Positions 1 through 9,356 of a stretch of DNA of 59,105 nt are shown one piece after another (within the stretch, counting starts at the first letter, position 1; every line of letters starts with the position of its first letter). Source of the DNA: Alphaproteobacteria bacterium. Lineage in GTDB: Bacteria > Pseudomonadota > Alphaproteobacteria > Caedimonadales > UBA9215. The DNA is taken from the NCBI GenBank assembly GCA_009993885.1, contig JAACSN010000004.1, forward strand, positions 1-59,105. The letters run 5' to 3'. The translations under genes were made by a program, and so were the position numbers. The notes beneath the pieces were generated by a model. That model was not told the DNA's origin. It saw nothing but the letters and a program-made list of their open reading frames with translations, and searched no databases.

Positions 1-1
1 T

Positions 2-502
2 GCTCTTAACGCCGGAAACGCTGTTGACAACCGAGGTCGTGCCTTGATCGTTCTAGACCTTGACCATACAGATGGTGGCATCCAAGCCGCTTATGATCAC
101 TTTGTAACAGTAGGTGACGGAGCTATTGATCCTGCGAAAATCGGAGCAGTTGTTGGAGTTGTAGATGTTGCTAAGAAGCTTGCAGCTGCTTTGGCCGTAA
201 AACATGGGCTTGACGAAACCAACAATGGCATTCTCAATTCCGTGAAACGTCTTACCGATATTGTAAACCCGGTACTCCTACCACAGCTAACCGCTGACTA
301 TGTTAATGTTGTGAGAGACAATATGGCCTTCAACGGCGGACCTGCTCAAGCTGTTGTAGCAGATTTTGTTAATCAACTTGCACAAGCCGGTCGCTTTAAC
401 TTAAATGACGGCCAAATCAAAGCTGCCTATGCACATGCAATTGCATTCAATGGTGGTGGAGATCTGCCCGGCGGTCTTGCTGATTGGCTACTTCACAACT
501 AA
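2..502 (+). CDS. Unknown protein, C-terminal part (cut by left edge)
   Basis: The reading frame is open to the left edge of the window. The first possible internal start, a TTG at 44, has no ribosome binding site, so the gene very probably begins outside the window. The visible ~166 residues are rich in Ala, Gly, Val and Asn and look soluble, with no membrane segment. I do not recognise a family. A strong terminator follows directly, so this is the last gene of a plus-strand transcript. What is upstream cannot be seen. Confidence 0.6.
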   Translation, partial: ALNAGNAVDNRGRALIVLDLDHTDGGIQAAYDHFVTVGDGAIDPAKIGAVVGVVDVAKKLAAALAVKHGLDETNNGILNSVKRLTDIVNPVLLPQLTADYVNVVRDNMAFNGGPAQAVVADFVNQLAQAGRFNLNDGQIKAAYAHAIAFNGGGDLPGGLADWLLHN

Positions 503-528
503 TCTCTCTATTCAATAGATTGATTTTA

Positions 529-560
529 AAAGGCCTCTGTTTAAAACAGGGGCCTTTTTT
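529..560 (+). terminator. Rho-independent terminator
   Basis: The stem AGGCCTCTGTTT pairs with AAACAGGGGCCT and is followed by a run of T. It lies 27 bases after the stop of the left-edge gene. Confidence 0.85.
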
Positions 561-935
561 ATGGGCTATCGCTTTCGGCTTCTAGGCAGATTGTCTTTAG
601 AACTCTGTCTGATCGGACTTTGTCCTTCGTTCCCTTTATTAAAAAAGCCTTTCCACACCCCCTTCTCACAATACGTTTAGAAAAGACAGCAGCAGCCTTT
701 ATAAAGTTATGGAAATAGACTGGATGCTTTAATATCCTATTAGATTTTCTGAAAAAGATGGTTTTTACCGTAAGGCGCAGGAATGCAGGAGTATCACCGA
801 GAAAATAGATTACTCTGCCGCTTTCACAAATAACTTAGCTCCGAGGTTACTTCGCAACTCTCCCGCTCTTGAAAAGAGCGAGCGACGATATCAGGGATTT
901 TTTTAAATGATCCTAAAAGGCAGCAAAGAATATTG
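561..935. other. Intergenic region without a recognised gene
   Basis: About 370 bases between two terminator-like hairpins. Short frames here have no ribosome binding site and no recognisable protein. I see no tRNA or clear promoter. Confidence 0.5.
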
Positions 936-962
936 AAACAGTCTTTATAAAGACTGTTTTTT
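936..962 (+). terminator. Terminator-like hairpin overlapping the 3' end of ntrX
   Basis: A perfect 12-base inverted repeat (AAACAGTCTTTA and its complement) is followed on the plus strand by six T. The stop codon of the minus-strand ntrX gene lies inside the stem. It may stop plus-strand read-through and also protect the ntrYX mRNA end. Confidence 0.6.
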
Positions 963-2324
963 AATCTCGAGGCCTTTGAGCTTGCGATGAAGCGCAGAAC
1001 GCTCCATACCGATGAATTCAGCCGTCTTGGAAACATTCCCCGCAAATCGGTCTACCTGAGCCAGCAAATAATCTCGCTCAAACGTTTCACGGGCTTCACG
1101 TAAGGGCAGAGCAACAAGGCGCAAAATATTACTGCCGTCTTTGACGGTTTCAGGAGCCTCGTTGGCAACTTCCGCCGGCAAATCACTTAACTGCACCTCG
1201 GTTTTAGAGCTGTCTTGCATCATAATCCACACCCACTCCATCACATTACGGAGCTGGCGAATGTTACCCGGCCAATGATATTGCTTAAGGGCAATCATGG
1301 CTTCCGGTGAAATTGTGCGGGGCGGGACATCTTGGAGGCGGGCAATTTGGGCAAAGAAATGCTCAACCAATTCAGGAATATCACTCTTGCGATGCTTTAA
1401 CGGAGCAACCTCCAGAAGCACCACGTTTAAACGATAATATAAATCTTCGCGAAAAGCTTCGTACTCTACCAATTGTTTTAAATCAAGGGTGCTCGAGGAT
1501 AAAACACGCACATCAACTTTTACAGGAGAAGAGCCGTCTACCCTTTGAAACTCATTACTATGCAACGCCTTAACCATAAGTCCTTGTGTTTTAAAAGACA
1601 TCTCGTCTACGGCATCTAAATAAAGGGTTCCCGTATGGGCTTGTTCCAACACGCCCGCCGTAAAGCCTTTTTCTTTTTCAATCCCAAAGAGCTTTTCATC
1701 TAAATTATCACAAGAGAGCCCCGAGCAATTCAAAACAACAAAAGGCCCGTCAGCACGTAACGAGTGTCGATGAATAGCCCGAGCAATGGTTTCTTTGCCC
1801 GAACCTTGAGGGCCTTGAAGAACAACACGACTATTGGTCGGTGCAACTTTCTTCATCAAATCTTGGATGGCTTGCGCGGCAGTCGACGTTCCGATCAAGG
1901 GGACTTCATCAACGGAAGAGTGTTGTTTTAAGGTTGCGTTTTCTTGACGTAAACGCGTTGTTTCAAGGGCGCGGGCGACAAGAATAATTAAACGATCGGA
2001 GTTAAAGGGTTTTTCAAGAAAATCGTACGCCCCGTTTTTAATGGCCGTCACCGCTGTTTCAATGGTTCCGTGACCGCTCATCATAACCATAGGTAAGCCG
2101 GGGTGATCTGCTTTGACAAGCTCGAGAATCTTAAGGCCGTCAAAACTGCTTTCTCCCAACCAAATATCTTGGAGGATCAAATTAGGTAAACGCTTTTTGA
2201 TCTCTTCCATAGCGCCTTGTCCACTGTGGGCTTGGCGGCAATTATAGCCTTCATCTTCAAGGATATCCGCTACAAGATTGCAAATATCTTTTTCATCATC
2301 GACAATTAAAATATCTAAGGCCAT
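945..2324 (-). CDS. ntrX: NtrX, nitrogen/redox response regulator of the NtrC family
   Basis: Cytoplasmic response regulator partnered with the membrane kinase NtrY. Residues 1-120 form a receiver domain with phosphoacceptor Asp53 and conserved Lys105. Residues ~140-375 form an AAA+ domain with Walker A GPQGSGKE (171-178). The last ~30 residues form a Fis-type helix-turn-helix. Two things are unusual. The GAFTGA loop that contacts sigma-54 is not present; the region reads EKEKGFTAGVLEQA. The Walker B motif reads LYLDAVDE, so the usual catalytic Glu is Ala238. Alphaproteobacterial NtrX proteins commonly lack GAFTGA and act with sigma-70. The Walker B change suggests that this one does not depend on ATP hydrolysis. 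It sits 6 bases after ntrY in one operon. Confidence 0.93.
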   Translation of the reverse strand: MALDILIVDDEKDICNLVADILEDEGYNCRQAHSGQGAMEEIKKRLPNLILQDIWLGESSFDGLKILELVKADHPGLPMVMMSGHGTIETAVTAIKNGAYDFLEKPFNSDRLIILVARALETTRLRQENATLKQHSSVDEVPLIGTSTAAQAIQDLMKKVAPTNSRVVLQGPQGSGKETIARAIHRHSLRADGPFVVLNCSGLSCDNLDEKLFGIEKEKGFTAGVLEQAHTGTLYLDAVDEMSFKTQGLMVKALHSNEFQRVDGSSPVKVDVRVLSSSTLDLKQLVEYEAFREDLYYRLNVVLLEVAPLKHRKSDIPELVEHFFAQIARLQDVPPRTISPEAMIALKQYHWPGNIRQLRNVMEWVWIMMQDSSKTEVQLSDLPAEVANEAPETVKDGSNILRLVALPLREARETFERDYLLAQVDRFAGNVSKTAEFIGMERSALHRKLKGLEIKKQSL

Positions 2325-2330
2325 GGATTT

Positions 2331-4541
2331 TTATCTCTTCTTTTCGTCTACAAAGAATTTCATTTTAACAATAGCACCACCGCGCGCCGCATCTTCCAAG
2401 GTTAGCACACCCCCGTGATCCTCTACAATCTTCTTTACAATGGCAAGGCCAAGACCCGTCCCTTTTTCTTTTTTCGTAATATAGGGCTCTGTTAAGGACT
2501 CTCGATCTTCTGAGGGAAATCCCGCTCCATTATCTTTAATGAGCAACGTAAAGCTATTGGACTCATTTTTCTCAAAAATAATAGTGATTTTCCCTTTCTT
2601 TTCTTCTTTATTCTTATAGTATTCATGAAGTGAATCTATAGCATTTTGAAGTAAGTTTGTCAAAACTTGACTGATCTGTGCACCGTCACAATTAAATAAG
2701 TAGGATTTCAGACCGCCTGTTTTGAATTCAAATTTTATATCCGGTTCATTGGGGCGATATTGATCAATTTGTTGCCTGACAAGCTTTAAAAGATCTTCCT
2801 GATTTAATTTCGGATCGGGTAAACGCGCAAAATTCGAAAATTCTGTGACCATTTCCCCAATGTTTGCCACTTGGCGTATAATAGTATCCACGCAACTTTC
2901 AAATTTCTCGGGGTCTTCTTTAATTTGCTTAAGGTACTTTCGATTTAAACGCTCCGCCGAGAGTTGGATGGGGGTTAAGGGATTCCGAATTTCATGGGCA
3001 ATACGCCGTGCCACATCAGCCCACGCCGCTTTCCGTTGAGCCGACAAAAGTTCCGTAAACTCATCAAAGGTAATAATATAAGTTTGTTGTTCGGGGTCAT
3101 CACCCACAAGAACAATGGTTACCCGCAACGTATGCAAGGCTCCTCGCCTTGGGATTTTCAGCTGTTCGGATACCTTTCGGCAATCTGAATTCAATTTTAA
3201 AAGGGCGTCCATTAATTCGGGAAAAACTTCTTTAATATTAAGGCCAACAGCCTCCTTGTCTTCTCCCACAAGCATTTGTGATGCCATGACGTTGATGACT
3301 TGAATCACATAACGATGATCAAGGCTAATCACGCCTGATGTAACGCCTTCCAACACTTCTTCAATAAATCGACGGCGCATATCAATAAGCTTATTGGCAG
3401 TCACAAGATTTTTTTGTTGCTCATCCAATTGCGCCGTCATCCGGTTATAGGAACGCATCAAGTAAGCAATCTCATCCTCATCATTGCTCGGCGTAACGCG
3501 CACGGACAGATCTCCTTTCCGCACCCGTTCCGAGGCTGAAATAAGGTCTCCGATGGGACGGGCAATACGACCTGCAAAAATCAGCGCAACCCATACGGCT
3601 ATGAGCAAAAGCAAAAGGGCAACGGCCATAAACATCAACATAAAATATAATTGAACCCGCCCTTGGTCGCGCTCCAGAGCATGATAATTACTCACCGCAC
3701 TTTTCACTTCGGCAATGCGTTTTGAGACAGCCGAATCCACAATACGCCCCACAAGAAGGTAAGCATCAAGGGTCGGAGAAATTTTTACAAGGGCGCGAAC
3801 GCGGTCGCCTCGACTTGTTGTTTTAATCACAACTTCATGGGCAGCTTTCTCCAGCTCTTGTAAAGACAGGACTTCAAACTCAAGAGCAAAGCTGAGCTTT
3901 GAACGAGCCACAACTTCCGGAACGTCATTAAAAACAAGGGCTTCATCTAAATTTCGTGTCTCGGCATGAAGATCCAAGGCTTGATTAAAAAGAGGCGGAT
4001 CCTTTTCCAACATGTAATATTCTTGAGCTAAATCTCGAGCCATATTATGAACGCTAGCGACAATAACTTTTTGGTGTTCGGCCAAATAAGCCTCTGCCAC
4101 TTTTGTTGATTCCTCAAGGGCTATGCTAACGCGATCACTAAACCATTTCTGAAGACCCATATTAAACATAAGGGCTGAAAAAATTGTCATCACAATGGCA
4201 GGTGTAATGGTTAATAAGCTGGATAAAATAACAAATCGAGTATGCAGCTTTGCGGCAACTTGTCCCGATTTTCGCGCCATCCAAACCTTTGCAATTTTGC
4301 GTACAATAATCAGCGCAAGAATCAGAAAAACAACCAAATCAAGGTTAAGAACAAGAATTAAAGACGTTGTGTTAAGCTGACCAAAACCGGCCGTGGAAAA
4401 GATATAATAAGTTGCAATACCGGAAATAGCTGCTAGAAAAATAACAAGATAAGTGAATTTACGCCCTAAATGCCGACGTTCTGCAAGGTTCATAAACTGA
4501 CGCAAAAGGGGGTTATTGCGCCCCCAAAACTCATAACTCAT
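2331..4541 (-). CDS. ntrY: NtrY, membrane sensor histidine kinase
   Basis: Sensor kinase of the NtrY/NtrX system, which links nitrogen or redox state to gene expression. Membrane segments lie near residues 30-50, 58-82, 103-128 and 298-324. A periplasmic sensor region sits between the last two. A HAMP domain follows at ~325-375 and a PAS domain at ~385-495. The dimerisation/phosphoacceptor helix has His516 in RRIAHEIRNPLTP. The C-terminal ATPase domain has the N box (LTNLLQNAIDSL), DNGAGFP and GTGLGLAIVKK. Length (736) is normal for the family. First gene of the ntrY-ntrX pair. Confidence 0.95.
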   Translation of the reverse strand: MSYEFWGRNNPLLRQFMNLAERRHLGRKFTYLVIFLAAISGIATYYIFSTAGFGQLNTTSLILVLNLDLVVFLILALIIVRKIAKVWMARKSGQVAAKLHTRFVILSSLLTITPAIVMTIFSALMFNMGLQKWFSDRVSIALEESTKVAEAYLAEHQKVIVASVHNMARDLAQEYYMLEKDPPLFNQALDLHAETRNLDEALVFNDVPEVVARSKLSFALEFEVLSLQELEKAAHEVVIKTTSRGDRVRALVKISPTLDAYLLVGRIVDSAVSKRIAEVKSAVSNYHALERDQGRVQLYFMLMFMAVALLLLLIAVWVALIFAGRIARPIGDLISASERVRKGDLSVRVTPSNDEDEIAYLMRSYNRMTAQLDEQQKNLVTANKLIDMRRRFIEEVLEGVTSGVISLDHRYVIQVINVMASQMLVGEDKEAVGLNIKEVFPELMDALLKLNSDCRKVSEQLKIPRRGALHTLRVTIVLVGDDPEQQTYIITFDEFTELLSAQRKAAWADVARRIAHEIRNPLTPIQLSAERLNRKYLKQIKEDPEKFESCVDTIIRQVANIGEMVTEFSNFARLPDPKLNQEDLLKLVRQQIDQYRPNEPDIKFEFKTGGLKSYLFNCDGAQISQVLTNLLQNAIDSLHEYYKNKEEKKGKITIIFEKNESNSFTLLIKDNGAGFPSEDRESLTEPYITKKEKGTGLGLAIVKKIVEDHGGVLTLEDAARGGAIVKMKFFVDEKKR

Positions 4542-4639
4542 CCGTTTTACATTCTCTTTTTAAAATATAATGACTATAAGTTTAACAACATTCCGATAGT
4601 ATCGGTAACCATTCTACCCCGTAACGCAAGCAATATCAC

Positions 4640-5404
4640 TTAAAAAGAATCTTTGCGCCGCCTTAGTTCCGTAAAGGCTTGAAGGGCAGATAAATGCCCG
4701 AGACCTATACGTTGGCGATAAGACTCTCGTGAAACCGCAAGGAAAGGGTTAATCAACTTTTCCACAGAAAGTTTTGTCGGAAAGGTCGGTTGACCGTTTT
4801 CTAATTTTTCAAGGCAAACCTCCTGATAGACAAGGAGATTTTGATCGTCTTCCACAAGGGTTCGTGCAAAACGACAATTGTCCGCCGTGTATTCATGGGC
4901 GCAATAAATTTCCGTTTCGTCAGGCATATCAAGAAAAACTTGCAAACTGTTCCACATTTTCTTTGGCGTTCCTTCAAAAAGACGACCGCACCCAACGGAA
5001 AAAAGCGTATCTCCCGCAAAGCACTTTTTATCTTCTTCAAAATGATACAGAACATGTCCAGACGTATGCCCGGGCGCAAAAATAACACGCCCCCTACTTT
5101 CTCCAAGAGAGACAAAATCACCGTCATTTAACAACCGGTCAATACCGGGAAGGCGTTCTGCATCCGAACCATAACCGTAAATCGTACAATTTGTTTCTCT
5201 CTTTAACTCAAGGTTCCCCCCTACATGATCAAAGTGATGATGGGTATTAAAGATACAGTCCAAGGTTAAGCCAAGCTCATTTAGTCTTTTCAACACAGGC
5301 TTAGCTTCTGCGGGATCTACAACGGCTCCCTTATGACTAGCTTCATCAATGAGGAGAAAAATATAATTATCAAAGAGAGCGGGAATAAGTTCAACGCGTA
5401 ACAT
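4640..5404 (-). CDS. gloB: Hydroxyacylglutathione hydrolase (glyoxalase II)
   Basis: Metallo-beta-lactamase fold enzyme that hydrolyses S-lactoylglutathione to lactate and glutathione in methylglyoxal detoxification. The dinuclear metal site motif THHHFDH is at residues 54-60. Further ligands are visible in FAPGHTSGH and CFAGDTLF. The C-terminal glyoxalase II domain includes the YCAHEYT motif and a basic end. Length 254 is standard. It is monocistronic or trails the tRNA-Asp gene on the same strand; ntrY follows about 100 bases downstream. Confidence 0.93.
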   Translation of the reverse strand: MLRVELIPALFDNYIFLLIDEASHKGAVVDPAEAKPVLKRLNELGLTLDCIFNTHHHFDHVGGNLELKRETNCTIYGYGSDAERLPGIDRLLNDGDFVSLGESRGRVIFAPGHTSGHVLYHFEEDKKCFAGDTLFSVGCGRLFEGTPKKMWNSLQVFLDMPDETEIYCAHEYTADNCRFARTLVEDDQNLLVYQEVCLEKLENGQPTFPTKLSVEKLINPFLAVSRESYRQRIGLGHLSALQAFTELRRRKDSF

Positions 5405-5462
5405 TTATGAATCCTTTGCATAAAGTCTGCTTTTTAACTTTGAGATATCTTTGAAAGAAAAG

Positions 5463-5539
<77 letters not shown>

Positions 5540-5711
5540 CTAAAGGAATATCTCTTTAATACGATAATTCCCCATTTACGTCAAGCACTTGATCTCAAAA
5601 AAAACAAAAAAAGAAACAAGCTTAAATTATACTCTTCTAAAAATATCCGACATAATTATTGACAGTCAATAAAAAATAATTCAGCATTAAGATAAACAGG
5701 GAGGGAAAAAT

Positions 5712-6350
5712 ATGAAAATCTATAAAATATATGCGCTTTTAATATCGGCATTATTGATCGAAAATACATCCGCAAGCCTTATCGGCAACGGCGAAATACC
5801 GGATACGTCAAATGATGAATTTATTGCCCTTAGCCTTTCAAACAACGTGATTTATAATGATAAGCCTTGGATGCCCGTCATCGTTCGCAAATCCTATAAC
5901 GCCTATGATATCGACGTACAAAAAAAAGTAAGAAACAATATGGATGTCCACCAATTTAACGCTGTAACCGGGCTTAAAGGGCGCCTGCCTCTTTTAATAT
6001 CCGAGGATGAGTTCACAAGCGATGATCACTCCTTTGAGACAACTCGCTCCCTCTTAGAAACAAGTGAGGATTATGCGGTCTTTAATAAAAAAAATGTTCT
6101 CAAGCTCAATCTCGATCGCCTTAAAATTCACCTTGAAACCTCAAAAGTTGAACTGAAAGAGACAGGGACAAATGTTGAAGCTCTCTTCTCGCGTGTGTGG
6201 TCTCTTGCAGCGGCCAATCCGGACTTTGCCCAACAACTCTTTTTAAGCATCTGCGATAATTCTGAAACAGGCGGCGGGTGCTACCCGGGGCACGCAGGGC
6301 GCTTGGCACGACTTTACGTAAATTTCTTGAGGGGTCAATGGCTGGAGTAA
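5712..6350 (+). CDS. Secreted protein of unknown function
   Basis: 212 residues starting at an ATG behind a good AGGGAGGG site. The first ~20 residues (hydrophobic stretch YALLISALLIENTSAS) look like a signal peptide, so the protein probably leaves the cytoplasm. The mature part is soluble. Its C-terminal third holds two cysteines in CDNSETGGGCYPGHAGRLAR that could form a disulfide. I do not recognise the family. No partner gene is apparent; the neighbours are tRNA-Asp and a convergent gene. Export and lack of recognisable homology fit a host-interaction factor, but that is inference. Confidence 0.7.
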   Translation: MKIYKIYALLISALLIENTSASLIGNGEIPDTSNDEFIALSLSNNVIYNDKPWMPVIVRKSYNAYDIDVQKKVRNNMDVHQFNAVTGLKGRLPLLISEDEFTSDDHSFETTRSLLETSEDYAVFNKKNVLKLNLDRLKIHLETSKVELKETGTNVEALFSRVWSLAAANPDFAQQLFLSICDNSETGGGCYPGHAGRLARLYVNFLRGQWLE

Positions 6351-6439
6351 GCTTTTGGAGGACGTATTCAACGAATGCCAACTCAAATTATAAACCTATG
6401 GTCATTTTTCAAGCAAAAAAGTTCAAATTAATTATAGCG

Positions 6440-7609
6440 TCACACTTCATTTAAAGGTGGCGCCAATTTATCAAAATATTCTTTCCCTATTTGCATAAAT
6501 GTATCAAAAAAAGCACAGCTTATAACTGATTGAGGACAATTATAGTCCCTTCCGGCACGATGCGCCTCCCAACCTTCAGCACGATACTTATCAGCTTTTC
6601 TCTGTATAGCACCTATAAACATAGTCTTTACTCTATATTTAGGTAAATTATCTCTTACCATATAATCCATGGTATCACGCACTGCCTGCCATGTAATACT
6701 GCATACTTGAGAAGGGGAAAAATAATTTAAAAGATCATCAAAAACAGCATGGGTTTTATCACCAAACTCCGGTAATGGAATGTTTCTTTGCCCAATAAGA
6801 TAACAATAATACTCCAAGCATTCGTTTTTCGTAATCTCTCGCCAAACACTTGAGATTTGATCTCTCCATAATTCTGTCCAATCATCACTCACTCTTTTTC
6901 TAAGGGCACGAAGGTAGTGATTTTTTTCACATATGGTCATATTAGGCAAGAGTTCCCATAAAACTCTTGTTGGATAATAACCTCGAAGAACGGTGTCCTC
7001 CTCATCGAATGCAAAAGCATCAATATCACTCCCTAAACTGACATTAATTAAACCCTTAGATTCAAGCTCTTCTACTATACTTTTTTGAATATCAAATGTA
7101 GGAGCTAATATAGGCTTTTGCACATTAAAAGGATCAACAAAAACCAAGTCTTCTGACGCGGAATGTTTTACAAGGCTTAATAAGTAGAGGGCATCTTGAA
7201 AAGTTAAATCTTCTATGTTTGCACACACTGCTTCCTTATCAGAATATGTTTTATGAATGATATCACGCTTTATATTATTCTTTTTTTCAAGAGAGGCTTT
7301 TCTTTCTGAAACACAAAAAGAACATCGGCAATTTTCAGCATCTTTATGATCACACTCAGGACAAGTTGGTACTGCAAGAGTTTTCGAACCACTAGAACGG
7401 CTTTTTCGCTTACTCTCCATGTTTACGGCTTCGCAATATGGACAAAATAAATCTTGATGAGTAAACGGCGGAAATAGAGAAACTATTGCTGAAGGCGTTG
7501 CTGTTACTTGATACTCATGAAGCAAATTACTGATTTTTTCACCAGCGTAGTATTTCTGCATCACATCTTCAATTTGATCATAATTTAAGTGTGCAAGCGT
7601 TTTCGACAT
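6440..7609 (-). CDS. Unknown protein with two zinc-ribbon-like Cys clusters
   Basis: About 389 residues. The start is placed at the ATG at 7609 because GGGAG lies 8 bases before it; the reading frame extends upstream but without a site. Near the N-terminus are FCPYCEAVN and then CPECDHKDAENCRCSFC, so two to three CxxC pairs probably bind zinc. The rest is predicted soluble and helical and lacks a motif I can name. The base composition is AT-richer than the core genes around it, and it is flanked by long non-coding stretches, which suggests acquisition. Function unknown. Confidence 0.7.
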   Translation of the reverse strand: MSKTLAHLNYDQIEDVMQKYYAGEKISNLLHEYQVTATPSAIVSLFPPFTHQDLFCPYCEAVNMESKRKSRSSGSKTLAVPTCPECDHKDAENCRCSFCVSERKASLEKKNNIKRDIIHKTYSDKEAVCANIEDLTFQDALYLLSLVKHSASEDLVFVDPFNVQKPILAPTFDIQKSIVEELESKGLINVSLGSDIDAFAFDEEDTVLRGYYPTRVLWELLPNMTICEKNHYLRALRKRVSDDWTELWRDQISSVWREITKNECLEYYCYLIGQRNIPLPEFGDKTHAVFDDLLNYFSPSQVCSITWQAVRDTMDYMVRDNLPKYRVKTMFIGAIQRKADKYRAEGWEAHRAGRDYNCPQSVISCAFFDTFMQIGKEYFDKLAPPLNEV

Positions 7610-7763
7610 TGTTTTTCTCCCATTCAAGAAAATAATGCTGCCAGAATAACATTCTGGCACAATAAAATTCAAGTATGAATAAAATTAAACCAATGACTTA
7701 ATCAGTGAGAAAAAATTTTATAGCCGATCCAAAATCACTTTGCGTATAACCTTCGAAGAGGAT

Positions 7764-8135
7764 TTATAAATCCATGCCCCATTTTCGGGCTCTGATGATC
7801 ATTAAGACACCGATGATTATCAAGAGAACACAAAGAATTGTAACGGGTACATCAACCCACCCTGTTGAAAAATAACTATAAAAAGCAAGAATAATACCGA
7901 ATAAAATGAAAACTAAACCCGTCCAAGGAACAACTCTTTTTTTCTCACCGTTAATATTGTAAATCTTAGCAGAACGCCTAGTTATTTGTTCAAGGATATC
8001 AATACCTTCGGAACATTTGGGGTCTTCACAAACCGTTCTATCACTTTGAGTTTTGACACAGTCTTTACACAAATGTTTCGAACAAAAAGAACAGTGGGCA
8101 ACAGCCGCAGCTTCTTGGTGATGATAACAGGACAT
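7764..8135 (-). CDS. Small membrane protein with B-box-like zinc finger
   Basis: 123 residues. The N-terminal 45 residues contain a Cys/His cluster (CYHHQEAAAVAHCSFCSKHLCKDCV followed by a CEDPKC pair) that resembles a B-box type zinc finger. Two membrane helices follow at about residues 70-90 and 96-114. The zinc domain therefore sits on one side of the membrane as a possible protein-binding module. It lies 24 bases after metK on the same strand and may be the last gene of the atpC-lnt-metK run. Specific role unknown. Confidence 0.72.
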   Translation of the reverse strand: MSCYHHQEAAAVAHCSFCSKHLCKDCVKTQSDRTVCEDPKCSEGIDILEQITRRSAKIYNINGEKKRVVPWTGLVFILFGIILAFYSYFSTGWVDVPVTILCVLLIIIGVLMIIRARKWGMDL

Positions 8136-8159
8136 AATTTACGCGCTCACTCCGTCAAC

Positions 8160-9356
8160 TTACTTATATGCTTTTACATTTTGAGGCATATTGAATTCAC
8201 AACGTAAAATCTCTGCTAAGTCTGTTCGCTCCCACGGGAAGGCTTTAGTTTCAGCCTCATATGTACGCCCAAAATGACCGTAGGAAGCTGTTTGCTTATA
8301 GATAGGACGTCGTAAATCAAGGCGATCAATAATTCCTTTTGGCGTTAGGTCAACGGTGCGCGCGATAAAGGCTGCCAACGCTTCGCAATTGCAACGTTCC
8401 GTGCCGTGGGTATCCACAAAAAGAGATAACGGCTCGGCAATCCCGATACCGTAGGCAACTTGAAGGGTGCAACGTTCCGCCAGACCTGCAGCTACAATAT
8501 TTTTTGCAAGGTAACGCGCTATGTAGGCTCCGGAGCGATCAACCTTCGTCGGATCTTTGCCGGAAAAAGCACCGCCTCCGTGGGCTGCGGCCGAACCATA
8601 AGTATCCACAATAATTTTGCGCCCTGTTAAACCGCTGTCGGCTACAGGGCCCCCAATGACAAAGCGCCCCGTCGGGTTGACGTAAAACTTATCCTCATCA
8701 CACATCCACCCTTTAGGCAAAACACTCTCCACGTAAGGACGCACGATCTCACGTACATCTGCCGCACTAAACCCCTCTTGATGTTGGGTTGACAAAACAA
8801 CGGCTTTAACACCGACAGGTTTAAAATTTTCATATTGAAAGCTCAACTGCACTTTCGCATCGGGGCCCAATTGAGGTAAAAAGCCTTTTTTGCGATCCGT
8901 TGAAAGGGCTTGTAAAATTCGGTGGGAATAATGAAGAGGAGCAGGCATAAGGGAATCCGTTTCATTAGAAGCATACCCTATCATCATTCCTTGATCACCG
9001 GCTCCAATAACCCCGTCTTCTAAGTCTACGCCTTGCGCAATATCAGCGGATTGCGCATGAAGGTGATCTTCAAGAATGCAATGTTTCCAATGAAACTCTT
9101 CCTGCTCATAGCCGATATCTTTGATACACCGGCGAATAATATCTTCTCGTTCTTCTTTTGAAACGGGCTGAGAACTAGAAACTTCTCCGACAATAATAAC
9201 AAGGTTTGTTGTCACAATGGTCTCAATGGCAAGTTTGGCATAGGGATCGCGCTCTAAATAAGCATCAACCAAGGCATCGGAAACAATATCGCAGATTTTA
9301 TCAGGATGACCTTCTGAAACGGATTCGGAGGTGAAAACATAAGTACCTTGCGTCAT
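8160..9356 (-). CDS. metK: S-adenosylmethionine synthetase
   Basis: Makes S-adenosylmethionine from methionine and ATP. Signature motifs are visible: EGHPDKICD near residue 16 (ATP site), [12 protein letters not shown] (methionine and ATP site) and [16 protein letters not shown] (phosphate-binding loop). Length 398 is typical. The start codon overlaps the stop of lnt by four bases (ATGA), so the two are translationally coupled. Confidence 0.97.
   Translation of the reverse strand: MTQGTYVFTSESVSEGHPDKICDIVSDALVDAYLERDPYAKLAIETIVTTNLVIIVGEVSSSQPVSKEEREDIIRRCIKDIGYEQEEFHWKHCILEDHLHAQSADIAQGVDLEDGVIGAGDQGMMIGYASNETDSLMPAPLHYSHRILQALSTDRKKGFLPQLGPDAKVQLSFQYENFKPVGVKAVVLSTQHQEGFSAADVREIVRPYVESVLPKGWMCDEDKFYVNPTGRFVIGGPVADSGLTGRKIIVDTYGSAAAHGGGAFSGKDPTKVDRSGAYIARYLAKNIVAAGLAERCTLQVAYGIGIAEPLSLFVDTHGTERCNCEALAAFIARTVDLTPKGIIDRLDLRRPIYKQTASYGHFGRTYEAETKAFPWERTDLAEILRCEFNMPQNVKAYK

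Noticed and set aside
824..1045. Small minus-strand ORF overlapping the 3' end of ntrX
   Set aside because: It lies in another frame of ntrX, has no ribosome site and no recognisable product.
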